A DNA stretch of 64,000 nt from Algoriphagus aquimarinus (lineage in GTDB: Bacteria; Bacteroidota; Bacteroidia; Cytophagales; Cyclobacteriaceae): positions 186,001 to 250,000 of the forward strand of contig NZ_FOKK01000006.1 of the NCBI RefSeq assembly GCF_900112005.1, in the 5' to 3' direction. Below are positions 18,827-27,392 of the stretch, one piece after another. A program made the position numbers and the translations under genes. The stretch's first letter is position 1; each line of letters begins with the position of its first letter. The notes below the pieces were generated by a model. It searched no databases, was not told the origin of the DNA, and saw only the letters and a list, made by a program, of their open reading frames with translations.

Positions 18827-18930
18827 GTTCGCTTGCGAACAAAACACCTATTTCTCGGACAGGTAAACAATGTGAAATACTGTTAAATCGAGTTTAAAGG
18901 CGTTTTTTGGCATTGGCACAATCTCTGAAA
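18827..18930 (+). promoter_or_regulatory. Weak member of the shared upstream element (palindrome + TGGCAY)
   Basis: In the divergent region between the histidine kinase and the GIN gene a perfect inverted repeat GTTCGC-TT-GCGAAC (18827-18840) overlaps a CGAACA-AAAC half-site (18836-18845) like that of the sites at 24412 and 27200. The right half is lost, though CGGACA recurs at 18856. A doubled TGGCAT-TGGCAC stands at 18908-18919, 65-71 bp from the expected centre. The match is partial, so membership in the group is tentative. Confidence 0.35.
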
Positions 18931-18964
18931 AGTACTAGGGGAATACAACTAAATGCAATTCATT

Positions 18965-19657
18965 ATGAACTTCTCTAAAATATCCGCTTTTGTCCTGCTA
19001 CTTTTTCTCATGGGAACTAGCGTACAAGCTCAATCAGAAATACGCACGCCAGGCAAATTCACAGGGATCAATTCTGAAGGTTCTTGGGATGTGATCATCA
19101 CTCTTGGAGACAAGGATGAAGTCAAACTGGTCTCCAAAGGATTTGATTTGGCCGAGGTAATCACCGAAATAGAAGATGGAAGTCTTACAATCGAATTGGA
19201 AGATTCCGATGATGATAATCGCGCAAATTTCACTGCTTATGTCACTGTCAGAAATCTGAAAAGTTTGGGTTTAAGCGGTTCGGGAAATATGATTGTTAGA
19301 TCTGATATTACTACTAAGGAATTTAGCATAGGACAGGCTGGCTCGGGAACTATTGAAATGGAGATGCTTACTACAGATGATTTGAATGTGGGAATGGCTG
19401 GCTCAGGTAATGTAGTGATATCATGCGGTACTGCTTCCGATGTCAATATTGGACAAGTAGGATCAGGAGATTTTAAAGCTTCAGCTTTGAAGGGCAAAGA
19501 TGTGAAAGTCGGTAAAACAGGTTCGGGAGATACTTATATTGGGGTAGAAGGCGAACTTACCGTGGGTTCACTGGGCTCAGGAAGTGTTTATTATAATGGA
19601 GAGCCTACCGATATCAATAAAGGGAGTTTAGGGTCTGGAAAAGTAGTGAGGAAGTAG
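18965..19657 (+). CDS. Exported GIN-domain (DUF2807) auto-transporter-adhesin-like protein
   Basis: About 230 residues. The ATG at 18965 starts a clean signal peptide (FVLLLFLMGTSVQAQ); an ATG at 18953 would add four residues. The mature part is a right-handed beta-helix of the putative adhesin GIN family. After EIRTPGKFTGINSEGSWDV the chain cycles through rungs each opening with SGSG or GSG (GSGNMIV, GSGTIEM, GSGNVVI, GSGDFKA, GSGDTYI, GSGSVYY). Function in bacteria is unproven. It heads a plus-strand run with the first permease 117 bp downstream, and a second copy follows that permease. It lies behind the weak upstream element at 18827. Confidence 0.88.
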   Translation: MNFSKISAFVLLLFLMGTSVQAQSEIRTPGKFTGINSEGSWDVIITLGDKDEVKLVSKGFDLAEVITEIEDGSLTIELEDSDDDNRANFTAYVTVRNLKSLGLSGSGNMIVRSDITTKEFSIGQAGSGTIEMEMLTTDDLNVGMAGSGNVVISCGTASDVNIGQVGSGDFKASALKGKDVKVGKTGSGDTYIGVEGELTVGSLGSGSVYYNGEPTDINKGSLGSGKVVRK

Positions 19658-19774
19658 TTTTGAAGACAGAAGACAGAAGACGGTAGACTGAAGAATTGCA
19701 CTTCGCTCTTCTAGCTTTTAAAACTTAGTAACTCTATCCAACTAATTATAATCTTTCAATTTTGTAATCTAATT

Positions 19775-22201
19775 ATGCTCAAAAACTACTTTAAAATACT
19801 AATCCGAAATACTCGGAAAAACCCACTCTACATGTTTATCAATGTGTTTGGATTGGCAGTAGGAATGGCTGTGAGTATTTTGATCTTTTTGTTTGTACAG
19901 CATGAGCTCAGTTACGATAAGTACCATGCAAATGCTGATAGAATTTATAGAGTTTCCAGAGCATGGTTCAATCCAGATGGCGCGATCAGTTTACATTTGG
20001 GGCATACCGCACCGCCTTTTGGGCCATTGATCAAGTCTGATTTTGGAGCTGATGTAGAGACTGTCGGTAGATTTTTTCGTTTTGATCCCCTGATCAAATA
20101 CGAGGATAAGGCTTTCGAAGAGGAGAATTTCTATTTCGCAGACCCTGAGGTATTTGATATTTTTTCCTTTAAGATGGTAGAAGGTGAGGCCAAGGATGCA
20201 CTTGCTAATTCAGATGGGATGATCATTACAGAGACTATGTCCAAAAAGTACTTTGGAGAGGATAATCCCATAGGAAAAGAATTGGAATTGAATATCGCAG
20301 GGCAGGACGCTACCTTTCAGGTTCGTGGACTGATGGAAGATATGCCTGGTAATTCCCATTTTCATGCGGATTTTCTAGCATCCATGGCTCCAGTAGTAGC
20401 TTTCTATGGTGGTCAGGATGCCTTTATGAGCAATTATGGAGGGAATAATTTCTCTACCTATGCACTCCTCAATGAAGGAGTGGATTACAAGGCATTGGAA
20501 GCTAAACTTCCAACATTGATCGATAAATACATGGGGGAAACGCAATCTGGTGTGCCGATGTCGAAGGGTACCAAGCTTTTTCTCTGGCCTATGACTGATG
20601 TGCATTTGTATTCTAACTTGGACTCGGAGATGGAGGCAAATGGCAATATTGACTACGTCTATATTTACCTAGCAGTAGCACTATTTATCTTACTGATCGC
20701 CTGCATCAACTTTATGAACCTGTCCACAGCTCGATCTTCTATGCGCTCAATGGAAGTGGGCTTGCGCAAAGTGATGGGTGCAGACAAGGGCCGTCTGATT
20801 AGACAATTCATGGGAGAGTCGTTTATGATGACCATTATTTCCATGGTATTCGCCCTGGTTTTGGTTTACCTATTTTTGCCCACTTTTTCCAATTTTACAG
20901 AAAAAGAGCTTAGTCTAAATTTCCTTAACAACCCTGAATACATTGTGGGGTTGACAGGCCTGGTGGTTTTGGTAGGCTTGGTCTCAGGGAGCTATCCTGC
21001 CTTGTTTCTGTCTGGATTTTCTCCTGCCAAAGTACTTAAGGGAGCCTTCAAAGCAGGCAAAGGTCATGAGCAATTCCGCTCAGTATTAGTGGTGGGTCAA
21101 TTCGCTATTTCGGTAGTGCTAATTGTAGCTGTACTGGTAGTAGTTCGTCAATTGGATTTCATGCAAAGCAAAGATTTAGGTTTTGAGAAAGAAGATATCG
21201 TTGTACTTCCATCCAGTCCTGCTATTCAAGAAAATTACTTGATTTTAAAGGATAGACTTGAAAGACATCAGGGGATAAAATCAGTAAGTATTTCAAGTCG
21301 TGTTCCGTCTGGAAGGCTTTTGGATAATCAAGGGAGTTCGGCAGAGATTGATGGAGAGATGACCCAGCTCAATGTCCGTATTGCAGATATCGAGGTAGGT
21401 CATAATTTCTTGAAAACCTATGGCATTCCTGTGGTTGCTGGGAGAGATTTTGATTTCAATCTGGCATCTGATTCTACAGAAGCATTTATCTTAAATGAAG
21501 CGGCTATCCAAGAAATAGGATGGTCAAGTTCAGAAGAGGCCATAGGTAAGAAGTTCTACTATGGAGCAAGGAAAGGGTATGTGACTGGAGTGATGAAAAA
21601 CTTCCACTTCGAGTCTTTGCATCAGCCGATCGTGCCTATAGTATTTATGATTCCTGAGGATAGATATAATCGAATTAGCTTAAAAGTAGACGCTGAAAAT
21701 AAGGAGCAAACATTAGCCTATTTGAAGGAAGAGTGGGCTGCTCTTCGGCCTGATTTTCCATTCGAACCATTATTTGTGGATGAGGGATTCAACAGGCAAT
21801 ATGAAGCAGAGGAGCGGGTGAAAACCATTTTTACTTTCTTCTCTGGATTAGCCGTGATTATTTCTATTCTAGGATTATTTGGTCTGACTACTTTCGCTAC
21901 TCAGCAGAGAACCCGAGAAATAGGCATCAGAAAAGTGATGGGAGCGGAGACGGCAAATATTCTAGTGCTACTGGGTAAAGACTTTCTGAAACTAGTCATG
22001 ATAGGCTTTCTTATTGCCATTCCTATTTCTTGGTTTGGAATGTCTAGCTGGTTGAATGATTTCGCTTATAAAATCGGTATCAGCTGGACCGTTTTCTTAT
22101 GGGCTGGATTGATTGCTGGTGCCATCGCCGCCATCACCGTAATGTCTCAATCATTGAAGGCCGCTTGGGAAGATCCTGTGAAGAGTATCAAGAGCGAGTG
22201 A
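19775..22201 (+). CDS. FtsX/MacB-type ABC transporter permease (first of three)
   Basis: 808 residues. A first transmembrane helix (about 21-44) is followed by a MacB-like periplasmic core domain (about 60-270), then a first FtsX domain with three helices (about 283-450). A second periplasmic domain and a second FtsX domain end the protein. Each FtsX domain has the coupling motif: VGLRKVMGAD and IGIRKVMGAE. Such double-length permeases occur in large paralogous sets in Bacteroidota. They are thought to move lipids, peptides or lipoproteins, or to signal mechanically, with a separate MacB/LolD-like ATPase. No ATPase is in the window. It sits between two GIN-domain genes. Confidence 0.92.
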   Translation: MLKNYFKILIRNTRKNPLYMFINVFGLAVGMAVSILIFLFVQHELSYDKYHANADRIYRVSRAWFNPDGAISLHLGHTAPPFGPLIKSDFGADVETVGRFFRFDPLIKYEDKAFEEENFYFADPEVFDIFSFKMVEGEAKDALANSDGMIITETMSKKYFGEDNPIGKELELNIAGQDATFQVRGLMEDMPGNSHFHADFLASMAPVVAFYGGQDAFMSNYGGNNFSTYALLNEGVDYKALEAKLPTLIDKYMGETQSGVPMSKGTKLFLWPMTDVHLYSNLDSEMEANGNIDYVYIYLAVALFILLIACINFMNLSTARSSMRSMEVGLRKVMGADKGRLIRQFMGESFMMTIISMVFALVLVYLFLPTFSNFTEKELSLNFLNNPEYIVGLTGLVVLVGLVSGSYPALFLSGFSPAKVLKGAFKAGKGHEQFRSVLVVGQFAISVVLIVAVLVVVRQLDFMQSKDLGFEKEDIVVLPSSPAIQENYLILKDRLERHQGIKSVSISSRVPSGRLLDNQGSSAEIDGEMTQLNVRIADIEVGHNFLKTYGIPVVAGRDFDFNLASDSTEAFILNEAAIQEIGWSSSEEAIGKKFYYGARKGYVTGVMKNFHFESLHQPIVPIVFMIPEDRYNRISLKVDAENKEQTLAYLKEEWAALRPDFPFEPLFVDEGFNRQYEAEERVKTIFTFFSGLAVIISILGLFGLTTFATQQRTREIGIRKVMGAETANILVLLGKDFLKLVMIGFLIAIPISWFGMSSWLNDFAYKIGISWTVFLWAGLIAGAIAAITVMSQSLKAAWEDPVKSIKSE

Positions 22202-22420
22202 GTTGGCAGTGAAAAGTATTAAGTACATAGTATCAAGTAGCTAGAGTCAAAATCAGCAGAAAAAAGAGCCAAGAGTGCAACCTTTAGGATCTGAATTGCA
22301 TCTAGTAATGGAGACCTGAGTTCTTAACGGCCTTTTACTTTCCAAGCTTTCCAACTTTACCACCTTTCGACTTTCCAGTTACTAAATTTTCAAATATTTC
22401 AATTTTCCAATATTACCATC

Positions 22421-23116
22421 ATGAAAACCTATTCAAAAATATTAGCATTTGCATTCACTGTATTAGTGATGGCATCTTGCGTGCAAGCTCAATCAACGGA
22501 AACTAGGACTCCGGGACATTTCACTAAAGTGCATTCTGGCGGTAGCTGGGAGGTGATTATGACGGAGGGAAATAAGGAGGAGATAAGAATCGAAGCCAAA
22601 GGTGTTTCCTTAGATAAGGTGAAAACGGAAATTGACGGAGATGTTTTGAGCGTGGGCTTAGTTAGAGGTAGCTATAGCAATGTGAAATTGAAATTCTACA
22701 TCACGTATAAGGAACTTGAAGAAGTGAAATGTTCTGGCTCAGGTACAATCGAAGTAACTTCTCCAGTAAGGTCAGATGAGTTCTATGCTGGTATTTCGGG
22801 TTCTGGTGACATTATTATGAACAAGCTTGAGGCTAAGGAATTGTCAGTATCTATTTCGGGTTCGGCAGATCTTAAAATCAAAGGTGGATCAGTGGACGAA
22901 GCTGTGATTAAGCAATCAGGTTCAGGTGATTTTCATGGTGAAAATCTAGCAATCGGAGAATTGAGCGTAAACAAGTCTGGCTCTGGAGATACCCATGTAG
23001 GTGACTTAGGGAAAGTCTCTGTGAGTGCTTCCGGCTCAGGAGATGTGACTTATTTAGGTTCACCGAGATTAGGAGAAGTAAGAACTTCAGGCTCAAGTAG
23101 CTTAAGAAAAAGATAA
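22421..23116 (+). CDS. Exported GIN-domain (DUF2807) protein, second copy
   Basis: 231 residues with a signal peptide (FTVLVMASCVQAQ); the Cys at 20 could act as a lipobox but AQS processing is equally likely. The mature start ETRTPGHFTKVHSGGSWEV mirrors the first copy at 18965, and beta-helix rungs again carry SGSG turns (CSGSGTI, ISGSGDI, QSGSGDF, KSGSGDT, ASGSGDV). The two copies look paralogous and flank a permease, pointing to a duplicated GIN-permease unit. The role is unknown; an envelope or adhesive function is inferred from the family. A terminator follows at 23139. Confidence 0.88.
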   Translation: MKTYSKILAFAFTVLVMASCVQAQSTETRTPGHFTKVHSGGSWEVIMTEGNKEEIRIEAKGVSLDKVKTEIDGDVLSVGLVRGSYSNVKLKFYITYKELEEVKCSGSGTIEVTSPVRSDEFYAGISGSGDIIMNKLEAKELSVSISGSADLKIKGGSVDEAVIKQSGSGDFHGENLAIGELSVNKSGSGDTHVGDLGKVSVSASGSGDVTYLGSPRLGEVRTSGSSSLRKR

Positions 23117-23138
23117 AAAGGTGAATGATCACTTAACT

Positions 23139-23170
23139 ATCCCTCAAGCGAAAGTTTTAGGGATTTTTTT
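23139..23170 (+). terminator. Intrinsic terminator after the second GIN gene
   Basis: ATCCCT (23139-23144) pairs with AGGGAT (23159-23164), with extra AA/TT pairing inside, followed by a run of T residues. It lies 23 bp after the stop codon and separates the GIN gene from the convergent bestrophin gene. Confidence 0.7.
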
Positions 23171-23226
23171 GTGAATTTAATTTCCATGAATCGTACACTT
23201 TACAACTTTTTCACATTCAAACCCAA

Positions 23227-24213
23227 TCACATCAAAAATCCATTTTCAACCTCGTAAGGCACAGGTATATTTTCCTCCTCCAGCATTTCGAGCAGGTCAA
23301 TTTCCACCGCCCGAGCAATGGATGAAATTGGAACATCGTTGTAACCTCCTTCAAATGGGTTTTCTGAGTAATCTCCTATTCTATCCACTACAAAGAATGT
23401 CCAGATAATAATAGCAGAGAACGGTATGGTCAGCCAATAATGTAGTGCCCTAGACTCCGCAAAAATGTCCAGTAAACCGAAGGGAATCAATCCGCAAAAT
23501 ATGTAAGTGATCCATAATCCTGTAGAGGCATATTGCCTAGGAAATGGAAAGTTTTTGATTCGCTCGCTCATACCTTGGTTGGTATATAGATTCCCGATCA
23601 ACTCGTGCAGCCTTACTTGCTTATGATCACTGATGTATTCCTGTTCGTTCAAAAGGCCAATCTCCTTACTCTGATTTTTAAGTAGTTGAGATGGGATATT
23701 AGACATGTTCTTCAGGCTTAAGATTTCTTCTTCAGATAAGTATTTATTGATTTCCATATAAACTCCATCATTGTATTCTTTGATGAAACCAGGAATGAAA
23801 TTCAGCTTATTTACGGGTAGATTATGTTCCCAGGTCTTTTCTTTTCTCATCGCATGCTTGAGTGCTAAGACCCAAGCCAGATGTCTGTGGATTAGTTGTC
23901 GTTTACTCTCAAAAGGCAGGTTGGAATTTGGTAGACTAAGAATTCCAGTTGCAAAAGTCCTACTATCATTGACTATAGCTCCCCATATTTTTCGGGCTTC
24001 CCAAGTTCGGTCGTAAGAACTGTTGTTTTTGAATCCAAGGAAAAAGGCAACGGCTATACCTATTACTGATATTGGTTCCCAAGGAAGTGAAAATGGAATA
24101 TTGGTGATCTCATATAATAGTATGATAACAAAGGAATAGAGTAAACCATAGATCAATGAGAACTTAGACCAGCGCACGGTCATCCAAAAACTGTAATATC
24201 TCTTTACGTACAT
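23227..24213 (-). CDS. Bestrophin-family ion channel protein
   Basis: 328 residues. The bestrophin/UPF0187 pattern is clear: RYYSFWMTVRWSKF at the start, a hydrophobic helix, then GIAVAFFLGFKNNSSYDRTWEARKIWGAIVNDSR. Hydrophobic helices near residues 230-285 precede the acidic DRIGDYSENPFEGG segment. Bacterial bestrophins are pentameric inner-membrane channels, reported as cation- rather than anion-selective in the best-studied cases; selectivity here is unknown. It lies opposite to the permease array and is divergent from the second permease across 513 bp. Confidence 0.93.
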   Translation of the reverse strand: MYVKRYYSFWMTVRWSKFSLIYGLLYSFVIILLYEITNIPFSLPWEPISVIGIAVAFFLGFKNNSSYDRTWEARKIWGAIVNDSRTFATGILSLPNSNLPFESKRQLIHRHLAWVLALKHAMRKEKTWEHNLPVNKLNFIPGFIKEYNDGVYMEINKYLSEEEILSLKNMSNIPSQLLKNQSKEIGLLNEQEYISDHKQVRLHELIGNLYTNQGMSERIKNFPFPRQYASTGLWITYIFCGLIPFGLLDIFAESRALHYWLTIPFSAIIIWTFFVVDRIGDYSENPFEGGYNDVPISSIARAVEIDLLEMLEEENIPVPYEVENGFLM

Positions 24214-24726
24214 AAAAACTTGTTTGTGTTTAAGGTATTAAAATATCCAATAGATGACAATAGAATTTAAACCAAAATAGGCTAAAAGCTTCTCACTATA
24301 AACATCTTATTTCCCAAAGCATCTTTAATAAATTTAGATAAAGTGTGATGCGATATACTGCTTTGATAGCTTAGTCTCTATAAGTATAGAATGATTAGTA
24401 TCGCCCGAAAGCGAACAAAACTGTCCGAGCTTCTCTATTCAAAATTTTTAAAATGGCTTTCTCAGTCTATTTAAGGCTGTTTTTAATGGCACAAAAGTGG
24501 AAATACGAATTACAGATAAATATCTAGTAATGAGTTTCAAGAGTTTAAAGCCAAGATTCTCAATAAATGAAGTAAGTTCTAAGACATGAGAATATGGATG
24601 TCTTGAGAACTTAGAGAAGGTTACAACTTTAAAACCATACCACCTTTCAACTTTATTACTAGTAAACCTTAGATAACAAAATCTTCCAATCCGCCACGGC
24701 GGACAAGTAATCCCAATCTTCACAAA
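24214..24726. other. 513-bp non-coding control region between bestrophin and second permease
   Basis: No credible gene. It holds the shared upstream element (24403-24502) and a pyrimidine-rich stretch (about 24625-24665, CCACCTTTCAACTTT) that resembles the sequence before the second GIN gene (about 22354-22380). A short inverted CCGCCACGGCGG lies just before 24704. An open minus-strand frame at 24448-24723 has no recognisable protein character. Confidence 0.6.
24403..24502 (+). promoter_or_regulatory. Shared upstream element: GCCC box, inverted repeat and TGGCAC promoter-like site
   Basis: GCCC starts at 24403. The inverted repeat CGAACA-AAAC-TGTCCG spans 24412-24427. GCTGTTTTTAA leads into TGGCAC at 24487-24492, then AAAAG and TGGAA to 24502. 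The repeat centre is 67.5 bp from TGGCAC. The same parts with the same spacing occur at 27191 and 37107. The layout resembles an activator site plus a sigma-54 promoter (GG, then 10 bp to the second dinucleotide), but the second dinucleotide is GA rather than GC. The predicted leader to the permease ATG is about 215 nt. Confidence 0.55.
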
Positions 24727-27156
24727 ATGCTCAAAAACTACATCAAAATTGCCTGGAGAAATTTCAGAAACCTCAAATCATTTGGGCTCATTAATCTGGT
24801 TGGACTGACAGCTGGAACAGTCTGCAGTTTGGCGATTCTTCTTTACGTCCAGTCGCAATTTGGATTTGAGAAGCAGTTTGACCACTTCGAAAATATCTAT
24901 AAGGTCACTACGTACATCAATAACCATGGTGAGTTTCCTGATTCTGATTTTATTTCGGCCAGTCCAGCAATCGGGCCGGCGTTAGCAGAGGATTTTGAAG
25001 AGGTTATCCGACAAGCAAGAGTGGTAGGATTGGGTGGGGAATATCTAATGAAACCCGAAGGCTCTGATAAGGCGTTTTTTGAATCCAATAGTTATATGGT
25101 GGATTCTACATTTTTTGAGTTGTTCAGTTTCTCGATGCTGGAAGGGAATTCAAAAACAGCTTTAAAAGAACCGAGAAGCTTGGTTCTTTCTTCAGAACTC
25201 GCATCTAAGCTCTTCGGAGAAGGGAATTCTGCACTTGGAAAACAAGTCCAGCTTACCAGTGAAGATGATGATCTTTCTATGAAAGTGACCGGAGTTTTTG
25301 ATGAGAATGTGGGTGATACTCATTTGAATCCAAATTTTATTCTCAGTATGTCAAGTACTGGATTTGGGAACTTTGTGTTGAATAATGACGGATGGGCTGG
25401 GAATAATTTTGTGCATACATACGTTCAACTTAGCCCACAAACCAACCTAGATGATGTAGTAAAGAAACTTCCTAATTTCTTGGAAAGTCACGGAGGAGAG
25501 CAGCTCAGATCTGCCAATATGGATAAGAAATTAGGCCTGTTTCCTATCAAAGATTTGAATCTTAAATCTGCCAACTATAGTTTCCCATTGAGTAAAGTCT
25601 CAGACATCAACTATTTATATATCCTGATTGCAATTGGGTTTTTTATACAGTTGATGGCTTGTATTAATTACATCAATTTGACTACAGCGCAGGGGATGCG
25701 CCGGGCAAAAGAAATAGGGGTTAGGAAAGTGAATGGGGCTTCGAGTAGATCGCTGATGCTTCAATTTGTAATCGAATCGATCTTCTTTTCTTTGCTTGCG
25801 GTACTTTTCGCCGTTCCAATTTTGATTGGTTCACTTCCCTACCTGAATCAATTATTTGACAGTTCGCTGGTGACTAGAGATGTACTATCCTTGAATATGT
25901 TTATTTCAATCTTGTTGGTGGGATTTTCGACCGGAATTATTTCAGGCGCTTACCCGGCATTTTATCTAGGCATGGTCAATGTCAATAAAATATTTAAGGT
26001 CAAAAGCCAGTCCTCCAGATCTCCTTTCTCACTTCGAAATGGTCTGGTGGTCTTCCAGTTTGCGATGGTATTCCTTTTGATTTATGCAGTAACTGTAGTT
26101 TCGGAGCAGTTATCACACTTAAATGAAAAAGACGCGGGATTCTCCAAGAATCAGAAATTGGTGATACCTCTTAAAACTGCCTCAGTATCTGCCAATTACA
26201 CCACGCTCAAGACTCAATTTGAATCGCTTTCTCAGGTCAACTCAGTGACGGCCTGTCAATTCTATCCTTCTCAAAATATTTTGCATGACAATAAGATGTT
26301 CAGAAAGGGCACTTCCGTAAGTGATGGGAAAATAGTTCATATAAATAGGACTAGAGAGAATTTCTTCGAAACCATGGGAATCAAACTACTGGAAGGCCGA
26401 ACAATTAACGAAAATGACAGCACCCAAATGGTGGTGAATGAGACATTCTTGAAACACTTTGGAATCGCCCAAGAAGAGGCGTTAGGAGTACTTTTTGAGC
26501 CTTGGAACCCAGATGGAGGAGTTAGTCCAGCATATGAGATTGTAGGGGTGATACAAGATTACAATTTCCTTTCGCTAAAAAGTGAGATTCAACCGGTGGC
26601 GACATTTTATGACACAGAGCTGTCTAATGCAGTAGTGAGTTTTAATGCGGAGAGTCCTACCGAAGTATTACAGGCTATCGAAGAAAATTGGCTGGCAATC
26701 AATCCGAGTGTACCCTTTGAATATTCGTTTTTGGATGATGAGATGACTAAGGTATATCAAGAGGAAATTCGTCTCAAAAAAGTAGCTTACACGTTCACTA
26801 GCCTTGCTGTTTTGATAAGTCTATTGGGGATATGGGGATTGGTTTCCTTTAGTTTGGGTCAGCGTACCAAGGAAATTGGCGTGCGTAAAGTCTTGGGAGC
26901 TTCAGTTTCCGAATTGACGCAGTTGCTCTCTAAAGAGTTTATCGTTTTGGTTGCGGTTTCGGTTTTTATAGGAGCTCCGCTGGCCTATTTTGCTATGGAT
27001 TCTTGGCTTTCCGGGTTTGCATCTAAAATCGACAATACCAATTTCTTACTGATTAGCTCGGCGGTGATTACGATTATGGTAAGCATGGTCACGGTGATCT
27101 ACAAAACTATCCATGCTGCAAACGCAAATCCTATAGATAGTATCATGAAGGACTGA
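24727..27156 (+). CDS. FtsX/MacB-type ABC transporter permease (second of three)
   Basis: 809 residues with the same plan as the first permease. It starts MLKNYIKIAWRNFRN with a helix at about 20-42, then a MacB periplasmic core. An FtsX domain carries IGVRKVNGAS near residue 335, and a second core is followed by FtsX with IGVRKVLGAS near 720. The divergent core sequence suggests an old duplication. It has its own control region with the strong shared element upstream, so it need not be co-transcribed with the GIN genes. The next permease follows after 236 bp with another copy of the element, so the two are separately switched. Confidence 0.92.
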   Translation: MLKNYIKIAWRNFRNLKSFGLINLVGLTAGTVCSLAILLYVQSQFGFEKQFDHFENIYKVTTYINNHGEFPDSDFISASPAIGPALAEDFEEVIRQARVVGLGGEYLMKPEGSDKAFFESNSYMVDSTFFELFSFSMLEGNSKTALKEPRSLVLSSELASKLFGEGNSALGKQVQLTSEDDDLSMKVTGVFDENVGDTHLNPNFILSMSSTGFGNFVLNNDGWAGNNFVHTYVQLSPQTNLDDVVKKLPNFLESHGGEQLRSANMDKKLGLFPIKDLNLKSANYSFPLSKVSDINYLYILIAIGFFIQLMACINYINLTTAQGMRRAKEIGVRKVNGASSRSLMLQFVIESIFFSLLAVLFAVPILIGSLPYLNQLFDSSLVTRDVLSLNMFISILLVGFSTGIISGAYPAFYLGMVNVNKIFKVKSQSSRSPFSLRNGLVVFQFAMVFLLIYAVTVVSEQLSHLNEKDAGFSKNQKLVIPLKTASVSANYTTLKTQFESLSQVNSVTACQFYPSQNILHDNKMFRKGTSVSDGKIVHINRTRENFFETMGIKLLEGRTINENDSTQMVVNETFLKHFGIAQEEALGVLFEPWNPDGGVSPAYEIVGVIQDYNFLSLKSEIQPVATFYDTELSNAVVSFNAESPTEVLQAIEENWLAINPSVPFEYSFLDDEMTKVYQEEIRLKKVAYTFTSLAVLISLLGIWGLVSFSLGQRTKEIGVRKVLGASVSELTQLLSKEFIVLVAVSVFIGAPLAYFAMDSWLSGFASKIDNTNFLLISSAVITIMVSMVTVIYKTIHAANANPIDSIMKD

Positions 27157-27190
27157 TAGGAAATCCTTATTTCAGAAAATTCATCCTTTT

Positions 27191-27289
27191 GCCCGAAAGC
27201 GAACAAAATTGTCCGTGTTGTACTTTGCAAAATTCAGAATACCCAATTTTCTGCAATTTAAAGCTGATTTTAGTGGCATAAAAGTGGAA
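27191..27289 (+). promoter_or_regulatory. Shared upstream element: GCCC box, inverted repeat and TGGCAT promoter-like site
   Basis: GCCC at 27191, inverted repeat CGAACA-AAAT-TGTCCG at 27200-27215, GCTGATTTTAG, then TGGCAT at 27274-27279 and TGGAA at 27285-27289. Centre-to-TGGCAT distance is 66.5 bp. The first 17 bp are nearly identical to the site at 24403, and AAAAGTGGAAAT is identical behind both TGGCAY boxes, while the sequence between has diverged. This pattern of conservation argues for binding sites rather than recent copying. It lies 104 bp before the third permease. Confidence 0.55.
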
Positions 27290-27392
27290 ATGTAAATAAG
27301 TGCAATGAGTCCAAGTATATAAACTCGAACTTATGTAAAACACAAATGGTCCAAGTCTGAAGACCTGAACCAATAAACCAATACACAAAGCC

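Noticed and set aside
24403..24502. Confident sigma-54 promoter call
   Set aside because: The -24 part TGGCAC fits, but the -12 dinucleotide is GA in two copies and GT in the third instead of GC, so only a promoter-like element is reported.
24448..24723. Minus-strand 91-codon open frame in the control region of the second permease
   Set aside because: No domain or signal-like character, and it lies across the shared regulatory element.
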